Shown here: piece by piece, positions 53,309 to 60,768 of the stretch
How the letters are laid out: each line of letters opens with the position of its first letter
Position numbering within the stretch: the stretch's first letter is position 1
Assembly: GCF_009649735.1 (NCBI RefSeq)
Contig: NZ_WJNH01000001.1
Location: 310,001-374,000 of the forward strand
Source of the DNA: Salinibacillus xinjiangensis
Lineage (GTDB): Bacteria; Bacillota; Bacilli; Bacillales; Alkalibacillaceae
Reading direction: 5' to 3'
Length of the DNA: 64,000 bases
The notes under the pieces: generated by a model
The model's database searches: none
Told to the model about the DNA's origin: nothing
Seen by the model: only the letters and a program-made list of their open reading frames with translations
Translations under genes and position numbers: made by a program

Positions 53309-54229
53309 TTACTGGTAGTCGGGACCATAAGAATCGCCGTTATTAGCCCGTTCATTTGTTTCAACGTATCCATCTTCACCGCTGCCTTTTTTACCGTCAC
53401 CAATATCATCTTCAGTAACTTCTTGGCCACCCCATTGACGCGCTTCGAAGACTAGGTCAAAGTCAGCACTGTCACCGTTGAATTTGTTTTGAAGATATAG
53501 GTCACTATTTTCATTATGTCCTTTTTCTTCACTGCTAATATATTCAATCGTTAGTTCAAGAACATCATGATCGTTTGGATTTACGGTAACCCCATACCAT
53601 TCATTTTCGTCTATGGTAGAAACATTCATGCCGTTAACACCATTTGCGTCTCCATCTTTCACATAGCTTAAACCATTAACAGAGGCTGCGACCGTATCAA
53701 TTGCATCCTGTTTGTCGGCACCAGTATATTCTAAGCTAGTAGCTTTATAGAAATCTGCTAGAGAGATATCTTCCGCAATAATATTTTTGTCATAAGTACC
53801 GCCTTCTTCATATCCAACAACAGCAGCCGTAATAGCAAACTGATCTAAGTATTCTAATGCTGTATTTGGTCCAAAGACATCTCGATCTGTTCCTTCTGGG
53901 ACTTCTTCATAATATCGCTCATTATTTTCAAAACCCCAATCATCAAAGTTAAGATTATCCATACCCAGCAAAACATCCTTAATAGCAAGGGTTCCATGGT
54001 TCTGTAAATCTACTCTTACTTTAGAAAAATCACCTGGTTTTAAATTCCCTAATTTAAAATTATGTTGTGTTTCACCATCGGGTCTTAATTCTAAATCTAA
54101 TGTCCCTGCACCAAGAGCAGCCTCAGTCGTTTCAATATCATTAACGAGAGCAAATGTTCCACCAGCAAGTAGGGATAAACCCATTGTTGCGGATAATGCG
54201 CCCATTGTCATTTTCTTTTTAATACTCAT
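53309..54229 (-). CDS. TasA-family matrix protein 2
   Basis: 306 residues. Signal region KKKMTMGALSATMGLSLLAG, then GTFALVNDIETTEAALGAGT; TasA core FKLGNLKPGDFSKVRVDLQN and DVLLGMDNLNF; Asn/Asp-rich C-terminal part ending GSGEDGYVETNERANNGDSY. The length exceeds Bacillus subtilis TasA (261). It is between the two paralogues, in the same direction, with GGAGGAGATTAC before the ATG. Fibre-forming role inferred from family. Confidence 0.85.
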   Translation of the reverse strand: MSIKKKMTMGALSATMGLSLLAGGTFALVNDIETTEAALGAGTLDLELRPDGETQHNFKLGNLKPGDFSKVRVDLQNHGTLAIKDVLLGMDNLNFDDWGFENNERYYEEVPEGTDRDVFGPNTALEYLDQFAITAAVVGYEEGGTYDKNIIAEDISLADFYKATSLEYTGADKQDAIDTVAASVNGLSYVKDGDANGVNGMNVSTIDENEWYGVTVNPNDHDVLELTIEYISSEEKGHNENSDLYLQNKFNGDSADFDLVFEARQWGGQEVTEDDIGDGKKGSGEDGYVETNERANNGDSYGPDYQ

Positions 54230-54289
54230 GTAATCTCCTCCAATTTCATATAATTAGTTTAATAGACGTACATACTAATAACCTTAGAT

Positions 54290-54958
54290 TTATTCAGCAT
54301 CGTCACCGTTGAATCTTTCTTCACCAGGCATTTGAGTAGCCTCAAAGCTCATCTCAAATTTAGACTCTTCACCTTGGTATTTGTTTTGCTCGAAGTAGCG
54401 GCTATTAGGAAAACGATCGTCATTTTCTTCAAACTCAATATAAACCTCATATTCCATTTCCTCTCCTACTGGAAGGCCTGCAGTAGTGTCATTTGTACCA
54501 GTAATATCAACAGGGTTAAGCCCTACTAATTGATTCAAATGACCACTCCATACTTGACTACCATCAGCAGAAACAACTACTTTAAATTGACTAAGGAAGT
54601 CACTTTCAGAGTTATCTCCAGAACCTGCTCCTACTTCACTATTGAGATTAAGTACATCTTTATCCTCCCAAACACCCTCAACAGAGTTTGTAGAGACAAG
54701 AATTTGGTTAATATCTAGAGTTGCTGTATCTCCATGAACAAGATGCAAAGTCTTAGTAAAATGATCTCCCGGCTTAAGGTTTCTAATTTCAAAATCAATC
54801 GTGTTCTTCTCACCGAACTCTAAATCGAGAACCCCGTTAGCCAATGTGTTCTGGGTATCCTCCACATCGTTAAATGCTGCCCATGTCCCTCCTCCGATCA
54901 ATGATAAACCTAGTGCGCCTGCTAAGATGCTTGTTCCCATCTTCTTTTTCATACTCAT
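54290..54958 (-). CDS. TasA-family matrix protein 1
   Basis: 222 residues, the shortest paralogue. Signal KKKMGTSILAGALGLSLIGG, cleavage region GTWAAFNDVEDTQNTLANGV, then FEIRNLKPGDHFTKTLHLVH, and FEMSFEATQMPGEERFNG at the end. Directly downstream of sipW and tapA, as tasA is in the Bacillus subtilis tapA-sipW-tasA operon, so it is the best positional counterpart of tasA. The ATG follows AAAGGAGGAATTTTTC. Confidence 0.85.
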   Translation of the reverse strand: MSMKKKMGTSILAGALGLSLIGGGTWAAFNDVEDTQNTLANGVLDLEFGEKNTIDFEIRNLKPGDHFTKTLHLVHGDTATLDINQILVSTNSVEGVWEDKDVLNLNSEVGAGSGDNSESDFLSQFKVVVSADGSQVWSGHLNQLVGLNPVDITGTNDTTAGLPVGEEMEYEVYIEFEENDDRFPNSRYFEQNKYQGEESKFEMSFEATQMPGEERFNGDDAE

Positions 54959-55035
54959 GAAAAATTCCTCCTTTAATTAATTTCACCCGAATCGGGTATG
55001 TATGTGAACCCTATAAGGGGGAACACCAAATTTGA

Positions 55036-55668
55036 TTAAGCTTCGGTATCTGTTGATGCTGCCACTTCTTTGTTTTGTCGATCCAATTCTTTGAGCGCTA
55101 ATCTAAATGAGTAAACCGCATAGCCTAGTAGCATTAATCCAGGACCGATAAGTAGAATTGCTGTACCCATTGGTGAGCTAGCAAAGTTTAGGAAGTAGCC
55201 AATTAATGGAATCGTGAGACCAGTATACTTAGCTACTACATTTTCACTTAGCACAGGCCTACTATCAGGTCCATCATTGTTGTCACCTTGTGTCCGATAG
55301 AATGTGTTTTCACCTTGAGTGAACCTTTCAATAATTCTGTGGGTGACTAATGTGTTTTCACTAGCTTGATAAGTGATGACATCGCCTTCTTGTAAACTAG
55401 TAGGATTCTCAACCCTTTTGACTACGATAATAGATCCAGTTTCAAAAGTTGGCTCCATCGAACCAGATAATACTGTTTTAAATTGGTAGCCAAATATTTG
55501 TGGTTCCCCTCCTGAGGCTCTTGTGGAAAGTACGAGTACGGTAAGGAGAAGTAGAGTCGTACAGACTAATAGATAAAGGGTGTTTTTGACTCCATTAAAC
55601 ACATTCTTTTTAGTAAACTTGTATTTACGCTTACCTTTAGTTACCGTTCTTTTAGGTATTTCCATCAT
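55036..55668 (-). CDS. sipW: SipW-type signal peptidase I (first copy)
   Basis: 210 residues. A cytoplasmic start, membrane segment TLYLLVCTTLLLLTVLVL (about 32-50), catalytic SGSMEPTFETGSIIVVKRV (Ser about 70), THRIIERF with catalytic His, GDNNDGPDSRPVL, and C-terminal anchors near GYFLNFASSPMGTAILLIG. ER-type, as in Bacillus subtilis SipW, which processes TapA and TasA. The C-terminal tail beyond the membrane is longer and polar. Lies 51 bp behind tapA. Confidence 0.88.
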   Translation of the reverse strand: MMEIPKRTVTKGKRKYKFTKKNVFNGVKNTLYLLVCTTLLLLTVLVLSTRASGGEPQIFGYQFKTVLSGSMEPTFETGSIIVVKRVENPTSLQEGDVITYQASENTLVTHRIIERFTQGENTFYRTQGDNNDGPDSRPVLSENVVAKYTGLTIPLIGYFLNFASSPMGTAILLIGPGLMLLGYAVYSFRLALKELDRQNKEVAASTDTEA

Positions 55669-55718
55669 TCATCATCCTTTGATTCTTTTTACTCATACAA
55701 AAGAGGGTTGAGATTAAA

Positions 55719-56618
55719 TTAACTTTCCTGGTCTTCCTTTTCTTCACTAGCATTTACTTCCTCAGACTGTTTTTCTTCTTTAGTTTGTTGCTCTTCTTCA
55801 GCGTTCTCAGTATCAATTTCTTCATCTACATTTTCATTTTCAGAAGCCTCTTTTTTTACATTCTGTTCATCCTCAGCGCCTGCACCCTGCTCACCGCTGC
55901 TCTCCTTGTCTTCATTTGTTGCATCCTCATTGTCTTTGCTTTCGTCTCCTTGGTTATCCTTACTTTTGCCTTTGCTATTTTCGCTAGCTTTTCCGTCATC
56001 TACGTTGTTCTCTTTTTCTTGAGGGTTCTCTTCACCTTGACTGGCTTTTTCTGATTCAGTTTGTTGCTCTGCATTACAGCCACTCAATACTACTTCCCCA
56101 CTCCAAAGCTCACCTTTTCCGTTATGACCTGGTCGTTGAAAGGCTCTAAACATATATTTGCCGTCACCTTTGGTTGGTTCAGCTTTAATCACTGTTTTTT
56201 CCCCAGTATCTAAAGCAGGAACTTCACCAGTGAATATCTTTTCACCATAGATCCCTTTACCATCTTTAATTTTTCCTTTTTCAACATAATAGACTTCAAA
56301 TGCAACAGTCCCGGCCATTGGCTCAGAGTCTTTTCCGTTCGTTATCGTTGCTTGGATGACTTCACAGCTTCCACTTTGGCCAATAAATTCAAGAGAACTT
56401 TTATCCCATAACCCTGTGTCATCCCATTCCACATGGATGGAGCCTTGTGATTTCTCAATATCATTCACAAGAGCTCCGGTCCCTGTCGTTAACATGGTTG
56501 CGATAATGATGATGACACTCCAGAAGCCTAGAAGTTTAAAGGAAGATGCAAGAGTTCTTTGCCTTTTCATAAACTTTCTAAGCTGCCGATTATGAATTTT
56601 TTTCAACCTCGATCTCAC
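55719..56618 (-). CDS. tapA: TapA-like amyloid fibre anchoring/assembly protein
   Basis: About 299 residues from GTG 56618 (GGAGGGAGG upstream; the 7-residue longer form is rejected). Signal-anchor region SFKLLGFWSVIIIIATMLTTGTGALVND (about 25-52, in two halves) and a TapA domain up to about residue 185 with cysteines in SGSCEVIQATI and VLSGCNAEQQ (likely disulphide). From about 190 to the end the protein is a Lys/Glu/Asn-rich disordered tail (GEENPQEKENNVDDGKASEN). In Bacillus subtilis TapA starts the TasA fibre. First gene of the operon, with SinR-like boxes upstream. Confidence 0.85.
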   Translation of the reverse strand: MRSRLKKIHNRQLRKFMKRQRTLASSFKLLGFWSVIIIIATMLTTGTGALVNDIEKSQGSIHVEWDDTGLWDKSSLEFIGQSGSCEVIQATITNGKDSEPMAGTVAFEVYYVEKGKIKDGKGIYGEKIFTGEVPALDTGEKTVIKAEPTKGDGKYMFRAFQRPGHNGKGELWSGEVVLSGCNAEQQTESEKASQGEENPQEKENNVDDGKASENSKGKSKDNQGDESKDNEDATNEDKESSGEQGAGAEDEQNVKKEASENENVDEEIDTENAEEEQQTKEEKQSEEVNASEEKEDQES

Positions 56619-56641
56619 CGTTATTCCTCCCTCCACCATTT

Positions 56642-56708
56642 GTTCTATATGTTATTTATTTGTTCTCATTAACGAACTGCACGTTGAGTGTATTATAATT
56701 TGTTCGTT
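56642..56708 (-). promoter_or_regulatory. tapA promoter with SinR-like boxes
   Basis: Minus-strand -10-like TATAAT at 56692-56697; downstream of it an inverted pair GTTCTCATTAACGAAC (56662-56677) and GTTCTAT (56642). SinR recognises GTTCTYT-type half sites, so repression of tapA by the adjacent SinR homologue is likely. Confidence 0.6.
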
Positions 56709-56836
56709 TTTCAAAACTTTAAATATCGCTAAATTTCGTTATTTAGAACAAAAAGTGCATAGATATCTTCTTCTTACTGCTGATTACTTATATTTTTACA
56801 GTTTTATATAGAACCAAATGTTTTATATAATGAACA
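56702..56836 (+). promoter_or_regulatory. sinR promoter region (copy A of a duplicated promoter)
   Basis: GTTCGTTTTTCAAAAC, TTATTTAGAACAAAAAGT, a TATAGAAC half-box and -10 TATAAT (56826-56831). The same order of elements recurs before sinI at 58204-58340. Confidence 0.7.
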
Positions 56837-56889
56837 CATCAACATTATAAACCTACAAATCTAAAAATATACCTAAAAGGAGTAAAAAA

Positions 56890-57222
56890 ATGATTGGTGA
56901 GCGAATCAAAAGGTTACGAGAATCAAAGGGATACTCCATTACCGAGCTGGCAAAGCGCTCTGGTGTATCAAAATCATACATAAGTAATATCGAACGGGAT
57001 CTGCAGCAAAATCCTTCCTTACAGTTTCTGGCTAAAATTGCCGACCCACTCGATAGCACAGTGGAATACATATTAGGAATGGAAACTGAACAGGTTCAGC
57101 TAGATGATGAATGGATCGAGTTGCTGAAAAAAGCTATTGATTCTGGAGTGACGAAGAAGGACTTTAAGGAATTTCAGATGTTTATGAAATATATGAAGTG
57201 GGTGGAACAGCAGGAGCAATGA
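56890..57222 (+). CDS. sinR: SinR-like master regulator of biofilm formation
   Basis: 110 residues, the size of SinR (111). N-terminal HTH_3 MIGERIKRLRESKGYSITEL, SGVSKSYISNIERDLQQNPS and LQFLAKIADPLDSTVEYILG (1-68) match the SinR DNA-binding domain, and the C-terminal part LDDEWIELLKKAIDSGVTKK then DFKEFQMFMKYMKWVEQQ is the SinR/SinI-type dimerisation helix pair. SinR represses tapA-sipW-tasA and eps operons in Bacillus subtilis. Here it is divergent from tapA, unlike the usual sinIR operon. ATG after AAAGGAG. Confidence 0.87.
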   Translation: MIGERIKRLRESKGYSITELAKRSGVSKSYISNIERDLQQNPSLQFLAKIADPLDSTVEYILGMETEQVQLDDEWIELLKKAIDSGVTKKDFKEFQMFMKYMKWVEQQEQ

Positions 57223-57351
57223 GACTGGACTTAGTTTACGGGTATACGATGTTTTACAGATTAGCTGTTGAATATTACGGATTGGATTAAAAATTTTCCT
57301 GATAGAACCCACCAATTTCTGGATAACTCCTTTTTTGCTGAACAAAAATAA

Positions 57352-57393
57352 AGCAAAAAATCCAGTAGCTGTTAAAGCACTGGATTTTCTTTA
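57352..57393. terminator. Terminator of sinR
   Basis: AAATCCAGT and ACTGGATTT, 9-bp stem, with A- and T-runs at the edges; works on either strand. Confidence 0.75.
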
Positions 57394-57452
57394 TTAAAGT
57401 ATTATAGATGAATTCACATGTATACCGTAATACCTTAAATATTCCGAAAGCC

Positions 57453-58118
57453 TTATCTCCAACAAACCGTCTGTTGACTCCTCTTATCTAGAGTTTCTAA
57501 GGTAGCATCTACTACATCCTCAACATAGACAAATTCATGATTACCCCTATGGTCAAGAGTGAGGTCTTTATTTGTTTGATCCAAGCTATGAGAAACGGTC
57601 CCCCTCAAATCACGCTGCCCATACACTTCACTAAAACGAAGAATTGTATAATCCAACCCGTCCAACTCACCAGCAAACTGCAAATAGAGTTCTCCCGTCA
57701 GCTTTGCCAGCCCAGATGGTCCAAGCTTTTCAGAATTCTGATTTTTACTATATACATCCATCGAAGAGGCAAAAAGCACCTTCTGAACCCCGAACTTTTT
57801 CGCCACCTTTATGACATTTACCGAGTTAGATATATTCGCATTACAATCTTCCTCCATTGTCTCTGGAAGCTGAGGATAGGTGACCTGCTCGGCTAGATGA
57901 ATGATGTATTCAGGACGAGTTGCATAAACAACTTGTTCAAAACTACGACCACCAACATCACAGTAAAAATAGTTTACTCTTTCGTAGTCAATATTCGTTA
58001 GCTCGCCATTTGATAGATTGTCTACCACAATGACTTCGTGACCCTGATTTAAAAGCTTGTCTACGGTATGTGAACCGATAAAACCGCACCCACCTGTTAC
58101 GAGGACTTTTTTCAACAT
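57453..58118 (-). CDS. Truncated NAD-dependent epimerase/dehydratase (SDR) of doubtful activity
   Basis: About 221 residues from ATG 58118, against 310 or more in the family. N-terminal Rossmann VLVTGGCGFIGSHTVDKLLNQ and DNLSNGELTN, IHLAEQVTYPQ and VLFASSMDVYSKN are fine, but the catalytic YxxxK reads GPSGLAKLTGELY, with Ser in place of Tyr, and the C-terminal sugar-binding half is missing: the frame ends after KRSQQTVCWR. It is probably a decaying UDP-glucose 4-epimerase-like gene. It lies between sinR and sinI on the other strand, so exopolysaccharide synthesis may once have been part of this locus. Confidence 0.7.
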   Translation of the reverse strand: MLKKVLVTGGCGFIGSHTVDKLLNQGHEVIVVDNLSNGELTNIDYERVNYFYCDVGGRSFEQVVYATRPEYIIHLAEQVTYPQLPETMEEDCNANISNSVNVIKVAKKFGVQKVLFASSMDVYSKNQNSEKLGPSGLAKLTGELYLQFAGELDGLDYTILRFSEVYGQRDLRGTVSHSLDQTNKDLTLDHRGNHEFVYVEDVVDATLETLDKRSQQTVCWR

Positions 58119-58203
58119 AATATCCACCTTTACTCAGCAGCTCTTCGCTACATAAATGGGTTTAGAATTTATTCAATCTATTATTTACAAGCTTACATTA
58201 ACT

Positions 58204-58340
58204 CGTTCGTTTTTGAAAACGTTGAATTTTACCAATATTCGTCATAAAGAACCACTTTTCTATAAATATCTCTGGTAATCTTCTGTTTTCGTGCTATTTT
58301 GTAATTTTATAAAGAACGTTATATTTTATATAATGAACCC
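58204..58340 (+). promoter_or_regulatory. sinI promoter region (copy B of a duplicated promoter)
   Basis: GTTCGTTTTTGAAAAC, TTCGTCATAAAGAACC, TTATAAAGAACG, -10 TATAAT (58329-58334): the same order and spacing as 56702-56836 before sinR. Confidence 0.7.
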
Positions 58341-58366
58341 ATAGTGTGGAAGAGAGGGGAATTGCG

Positions 58367-58486
58367 ATGGAGAAATACATAGTGGAGAGTCTAGATTTAG
58401 ACTGGCTGGAAATGATCAAAGAAGCTTTGGAATTAGGGATTAGCGAGGATGAGATAAGAGACTTTTTGAGAGTACATGGTGAATAA
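58367..58486 (+). CDS. sinI: SinI-like antirepressor (39 aa)
   Basis: Short gene: ATG 58367, GAGAGGGGAATTGCG upstream, stop 58484-58486. The protein MEKYIVESLDLDWLEMIKEA continues LELGISEDEIRDFLRVHGE; the pattern LD-x-x-W-x-x-x-(M/L)-x-x-A...G/NIS-x-x-E-I-R-x-(F/Y)-L matches SinI, which binds SinR and relieves repression. It is shorter than Bacillus subtilis SinI (57) because the tail is missing. Separated from sinR by 1.1 kb but with a duplicated promoter, so it probably answers the same signals. Confidence 0.8.
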   Translation: MEKYIVESLDLDWLEMIKEALELGISEDEIRDFLRVHGE

Positions 58487-58658
58487 ATCCATGGAATGGG
58501 AGTGTGCTGTTTGTGGTTTTGAGAAGGTCTATTACTTAGTTCCCGTGTCACAACAGATGATTGGTAGAGCTTGTAGAGAGTGTAATTTTTACAGAGGTTT
58601 GGATGATTATACTTGCAATGGCGATTCAACCAAACGTTTGTTTGGTAAACGTAAATAA
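58476..58658 (+). CDS. Small zinc-ribbon protein overlapping sinI
   Basis: 60 residues. ATG at 58476 lies inside the last codons of sinI (11-bp overlap), suggesting translational coupling. Two C-x-x-C pairs, ECAVCGF and GRACRECNFY, about 22 residues apart form a likely zinc ribbon. The family was not recognised. The last residues are coded by a copy of the CAAACGTTTG palindrome. Moderate support: overlap, good cysteine pattern, no separate ribosome site. Confidence 0.6.
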   Translation: MVNKSMEWECAVCGFEKVYYLVPVSQQMIGRACRECNFYRGLDDYTCNGDSTKRLFGKRK

Positions 58659-58702
58659 CGGTGTATAAGGGTTTGGTACCTCTTAAACAAACGTTTGTTT
58701 AA
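58631..58702. repeat. Paired palindrome element
   Basis: CAAACGTTTG (58631-58640) and TTAAACAAACGTTTGTTTAA (58683-58702), centres 57 bp apart. It forms part of a longer duplicated block with 59402-59590. Confidence 0.8.
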
Positions 58703-58803
58703 CTTAATTTCTCCAACAGTTACTACCCTTTTAGTACCATCTTCAAATAGATGATACTCCTGTTTAACACCACTTTCTCATAGTACCCTGTTAAGTAACT
58801 TAA
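58703..58803 (-). pseudogene. 3'-end fragment duplicated from lipoprotein gene 59490
   Basis: The DNA matches 59485-59585 (for example AGTACCATCTTCAAATAGA and GATACTCCTGT in both) but has indels and no start. The preceding palindromes are duplicated too. The stretch 58804-58904 holds nothing recognised beyond the next gene's promoter. Confidence 0.75.
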
Positions 58804-58904
58804 CCTTTTTTATTCAACGATACAGTGCTTCTACATAATATTGTAAAATCCGTACTACCATTTGCATAGTATACATTGATCATTAGAAAAGCGGGGTACT
58901 CTTG

Positions 58905-59249
58905 ATGAAAAAATCACCTAAAATAGGATTAGTGTTCATCCTATTAATCATAATAAGCGCATGTGGTAAATCAAAATTTTATGGGGAATATAGTGTCGAT
59001 GGCAATCCTCGTTATGATATAAAAATATTGGACAACAATACAGCAAAAATTAATTTGGAAAGCATGATAACGGTTGAATATGAGAAAAATGGAGATCGGT
59101 TGGAGGTTATTCAAGATGACGTTTACAGTTATTATGTTGATTCTGTAACAGGAGTGTTTTTTGAACTAAAAGACGATGACACCCTTTCGTATAATATTGT
59201 AAAAAACAGTGAAGAAATGAAGATTGGTGAATTCAAATATATTGAGTGA
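58905..59249 (+). CDS. Small lipoprotein, function unknown
   Basis: About 114 residues from ATG 58905 (GGGG 8 bases upstream; a TTG at 58902 adds one). A lipobox IISACGKSK at about 17-25 marks a lipoprotein. The rest is a beta-rich 90-residue domain (YGEYSVDGNPRYDIKILDNN, TVEYEKNGDRLEVIQDD), like many Bacillus membrane lipoproteins of unknown role. It lies between the duplicated palindrome blocks, so it may have been inserted between the two copies. Confidence 0.72.
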   Translation: MKKSPKIGLVFILLIIISACGKSKFYGEYSVDGNPRYDIKILDNNTAKINLESMITVEYEKNGDRLEVIQDDVYSYYVDSVTGVFFELKDDDTLSYNIVKNSEEMKIGEFKYIE

Positions 59250-59408
59250 ACTGATGGGGATAGTGGGGAAGCTAGTGTTTTCTGGATGACCTTAAAAAGT
59301 ATGTTTTATCGACTCCTAATCTTCCTAGGTATATTTGGCGTGATGAGGTTTGTCTTTGGTTTTGGGAATAACTATAGGGATGACTGACATTTACTCCAGT
59401 TAATTCAT

Positions 59409-59484
59409 CAAACAAACGTTTATTTGAGTGTTTAAAAGTGTTCGTACACAAGGATTTGGTATACTTAAACAAACGTTTGTTTAA
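59409..59484. repeat. Paired palindrome element
   Basis: CAAACAAACGTTTATTTG (59409-59426) and TTAAACAAACGTTTGTTTAA (59465-59484), centres 57 bp apart. Just past the stop of lipoprotein gene 59490. Confidence 0.85.
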
Positions 59485-59489
59485 CATAA

Positions 59490-60083
59490 TTACTCCGAAA
59501 CAGTCATTACCCTTTCAGTACCATCTTCAAATAGACGATACTCCTGTACAACACCATCCTCTTTATAATATCCTGAAAAGTGACTTACACGCTCTTCCTT
59601 CCAACTAAAAAACAATTGCAAGGTCATATCTCCTTTTTTCAGTCCATTTATGTCCACAGCATCCACCACATTTGAATCTAAAAGTGAATCTTGCTCCTCA
59701 AATTTATAGCCGTCCTTAGCCACGATATCATAACGCCAAGTAGGTATTGCGTTCATGGCATCCACTCCCTTGGCATCAGGCTGCCCGATGAGCCCTTCAA
59801 CTTCTGCTTGTGTCATGTCCACACTCAAATGTTCCTTAATGAAGTCAGTAGATAGTTTATTAGATTTGTCAATAGATTCAGCCGATAAAGTCTGGACAGT
59901 ATCACCGCTCGATTCAAAACGGGAATCTGAATTTGGTACCTTTTTATAAACCGTCTTATCTCCATGACTTTCAATTTTGACAATAAATCCAGCATCTTTT
60001 TTATACTCAGCTGCTCTTTCTTGATCACCACAGCCTGTTAATAGCATAATTACGAAAAGCATGATACAGTAAAGCAATTTCAT
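59490..60083 (-). CDS. Lipoprotein with SmpA/BamE-like motif, function unknown
   Basis: 197 residues. Lipobox MLLTGCGDQE at about 13-22 and a charged linker; DMTQAEVEGLIGQPDAKG (about 92-108) resembles the BamE/SmpA 'T-x-x-E-V-x-x-L-x-G-x-P' element that occurs in many Firmicute lipoproteins; later beta strands GDMTLQLFFSWKEERVSHFS and VQEYRLFEDGTERVM. Envelope protein of unknown role. Its 3' end is duplicated at 58703. No operon partner. Confidence 0.75.
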   Translation of the reverse strand: MKLLYCIMLFVIMLLTGCGDQERAAEYKKDAGFIVKIESHGDKTVYKKVPNSDSRFESSGDTVQTLSAESIDKSNKLSTDFIKEHLSVDMTQAEVEGLIGQPDAKGVDAMNAIPTWRYDIVAKDGYKFEEQDSLLDSNVVDAVDINGLKKGDMTLQLFFSWKEERVSHFSGYYKEDGVVQEYRLFEDGTERVMTVSE

Positions 60084-60329
60084 AGTGACTCCCCCAGTAA
60101 TTTATTTAATAGATTACTAGATAGTTTTGCCACTAACACAAGAAATATACACAACAATCCTTTAATAATGAAAAGAATCCTTCTTCGCATTTAGAGAGGG
60201 ATTCTTTACTTTAAGCTTGTTTATGTTGCATGAAATCCCATTCACCGGACTTATTATAATTGATTTCACTTCTGATGGTTTGTAGAACTATTTTCAGTTA
60301 AAATTTTTCAACTAATCATATGAGGCATC

Positions 60330-60405
60330 AATCAAACGTTTGATTAATTCTTGAATGGCATGAAAATCCTACGTTAAAGGCAATAAAACAAACGTTTGTT
60401 TTATT
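60330..60405. repeat. Paired palindrome element
   Basis: AATCAAACGTTTGATT (60330-60345) and a perfect 24-bp palindrome at 60382-60405 with core AAACAAACGTTTGTTT; centres 56 bp apart. The rest of 60084-60483 shows nothing else. Confidence 0.88.
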
Positions 60406-60483
60406 AATTTATTTATTGAGGAGATCTACTAACTTTTTTAGGTTGTCCTTTAAAGGATTACGGAAATCAAACCTGAAGAGATT

Positions 60484-60660
60484 TCACACAACAAACCATC
60501 TATTCTTTATAGCCTTTAAGACTGCAGTTGTTCGATCTGGAACTGATAATTTATTTAGGATGGAACTAACACGATTTTTTACTGTGGGAAAAGTACCGGT
60601 TAAGTTATCAATTAGCGATTCCCTTATTAACGACGACTCCTTAATAATAGAAACTCTCAC
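60484..60660 (-). pseudogene. Internally deleted DegU/NarL-type response regulator
   Basis: 58 residues from GTG 60660, with AAGGAGG upstream. The start MRVSIIKESSLIRESLIDNL is the first strand and helix of a receiver domain; the next residues TVKNRVSSILNKLSVPDRTT then AVLKAIKNRW are the end of a LuxR-type helix-turn-helix. About 150 residues between are missing but the frame is preserved, so a small protein may still be made. Phosphorylation site and most of the DNA-binding domain are gone. Confidence 0.72.
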
Positions 60661-60768
60661 TGATCTCCCTCCTTCCCATAATTGATTTCTTATTTTCATG
60701 GATTGTGTATCTAGTTTAGATATTTTAAATTGGGGTTACCTTTTACCTAATAAAGGGTGCTTGCTATT

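Noticed and set aside
60416..60685. 89-codon plus-strand open frame
   Set aside because: Antisense to the response-regulator remnant, which has recognisable domains and a ribosome site.
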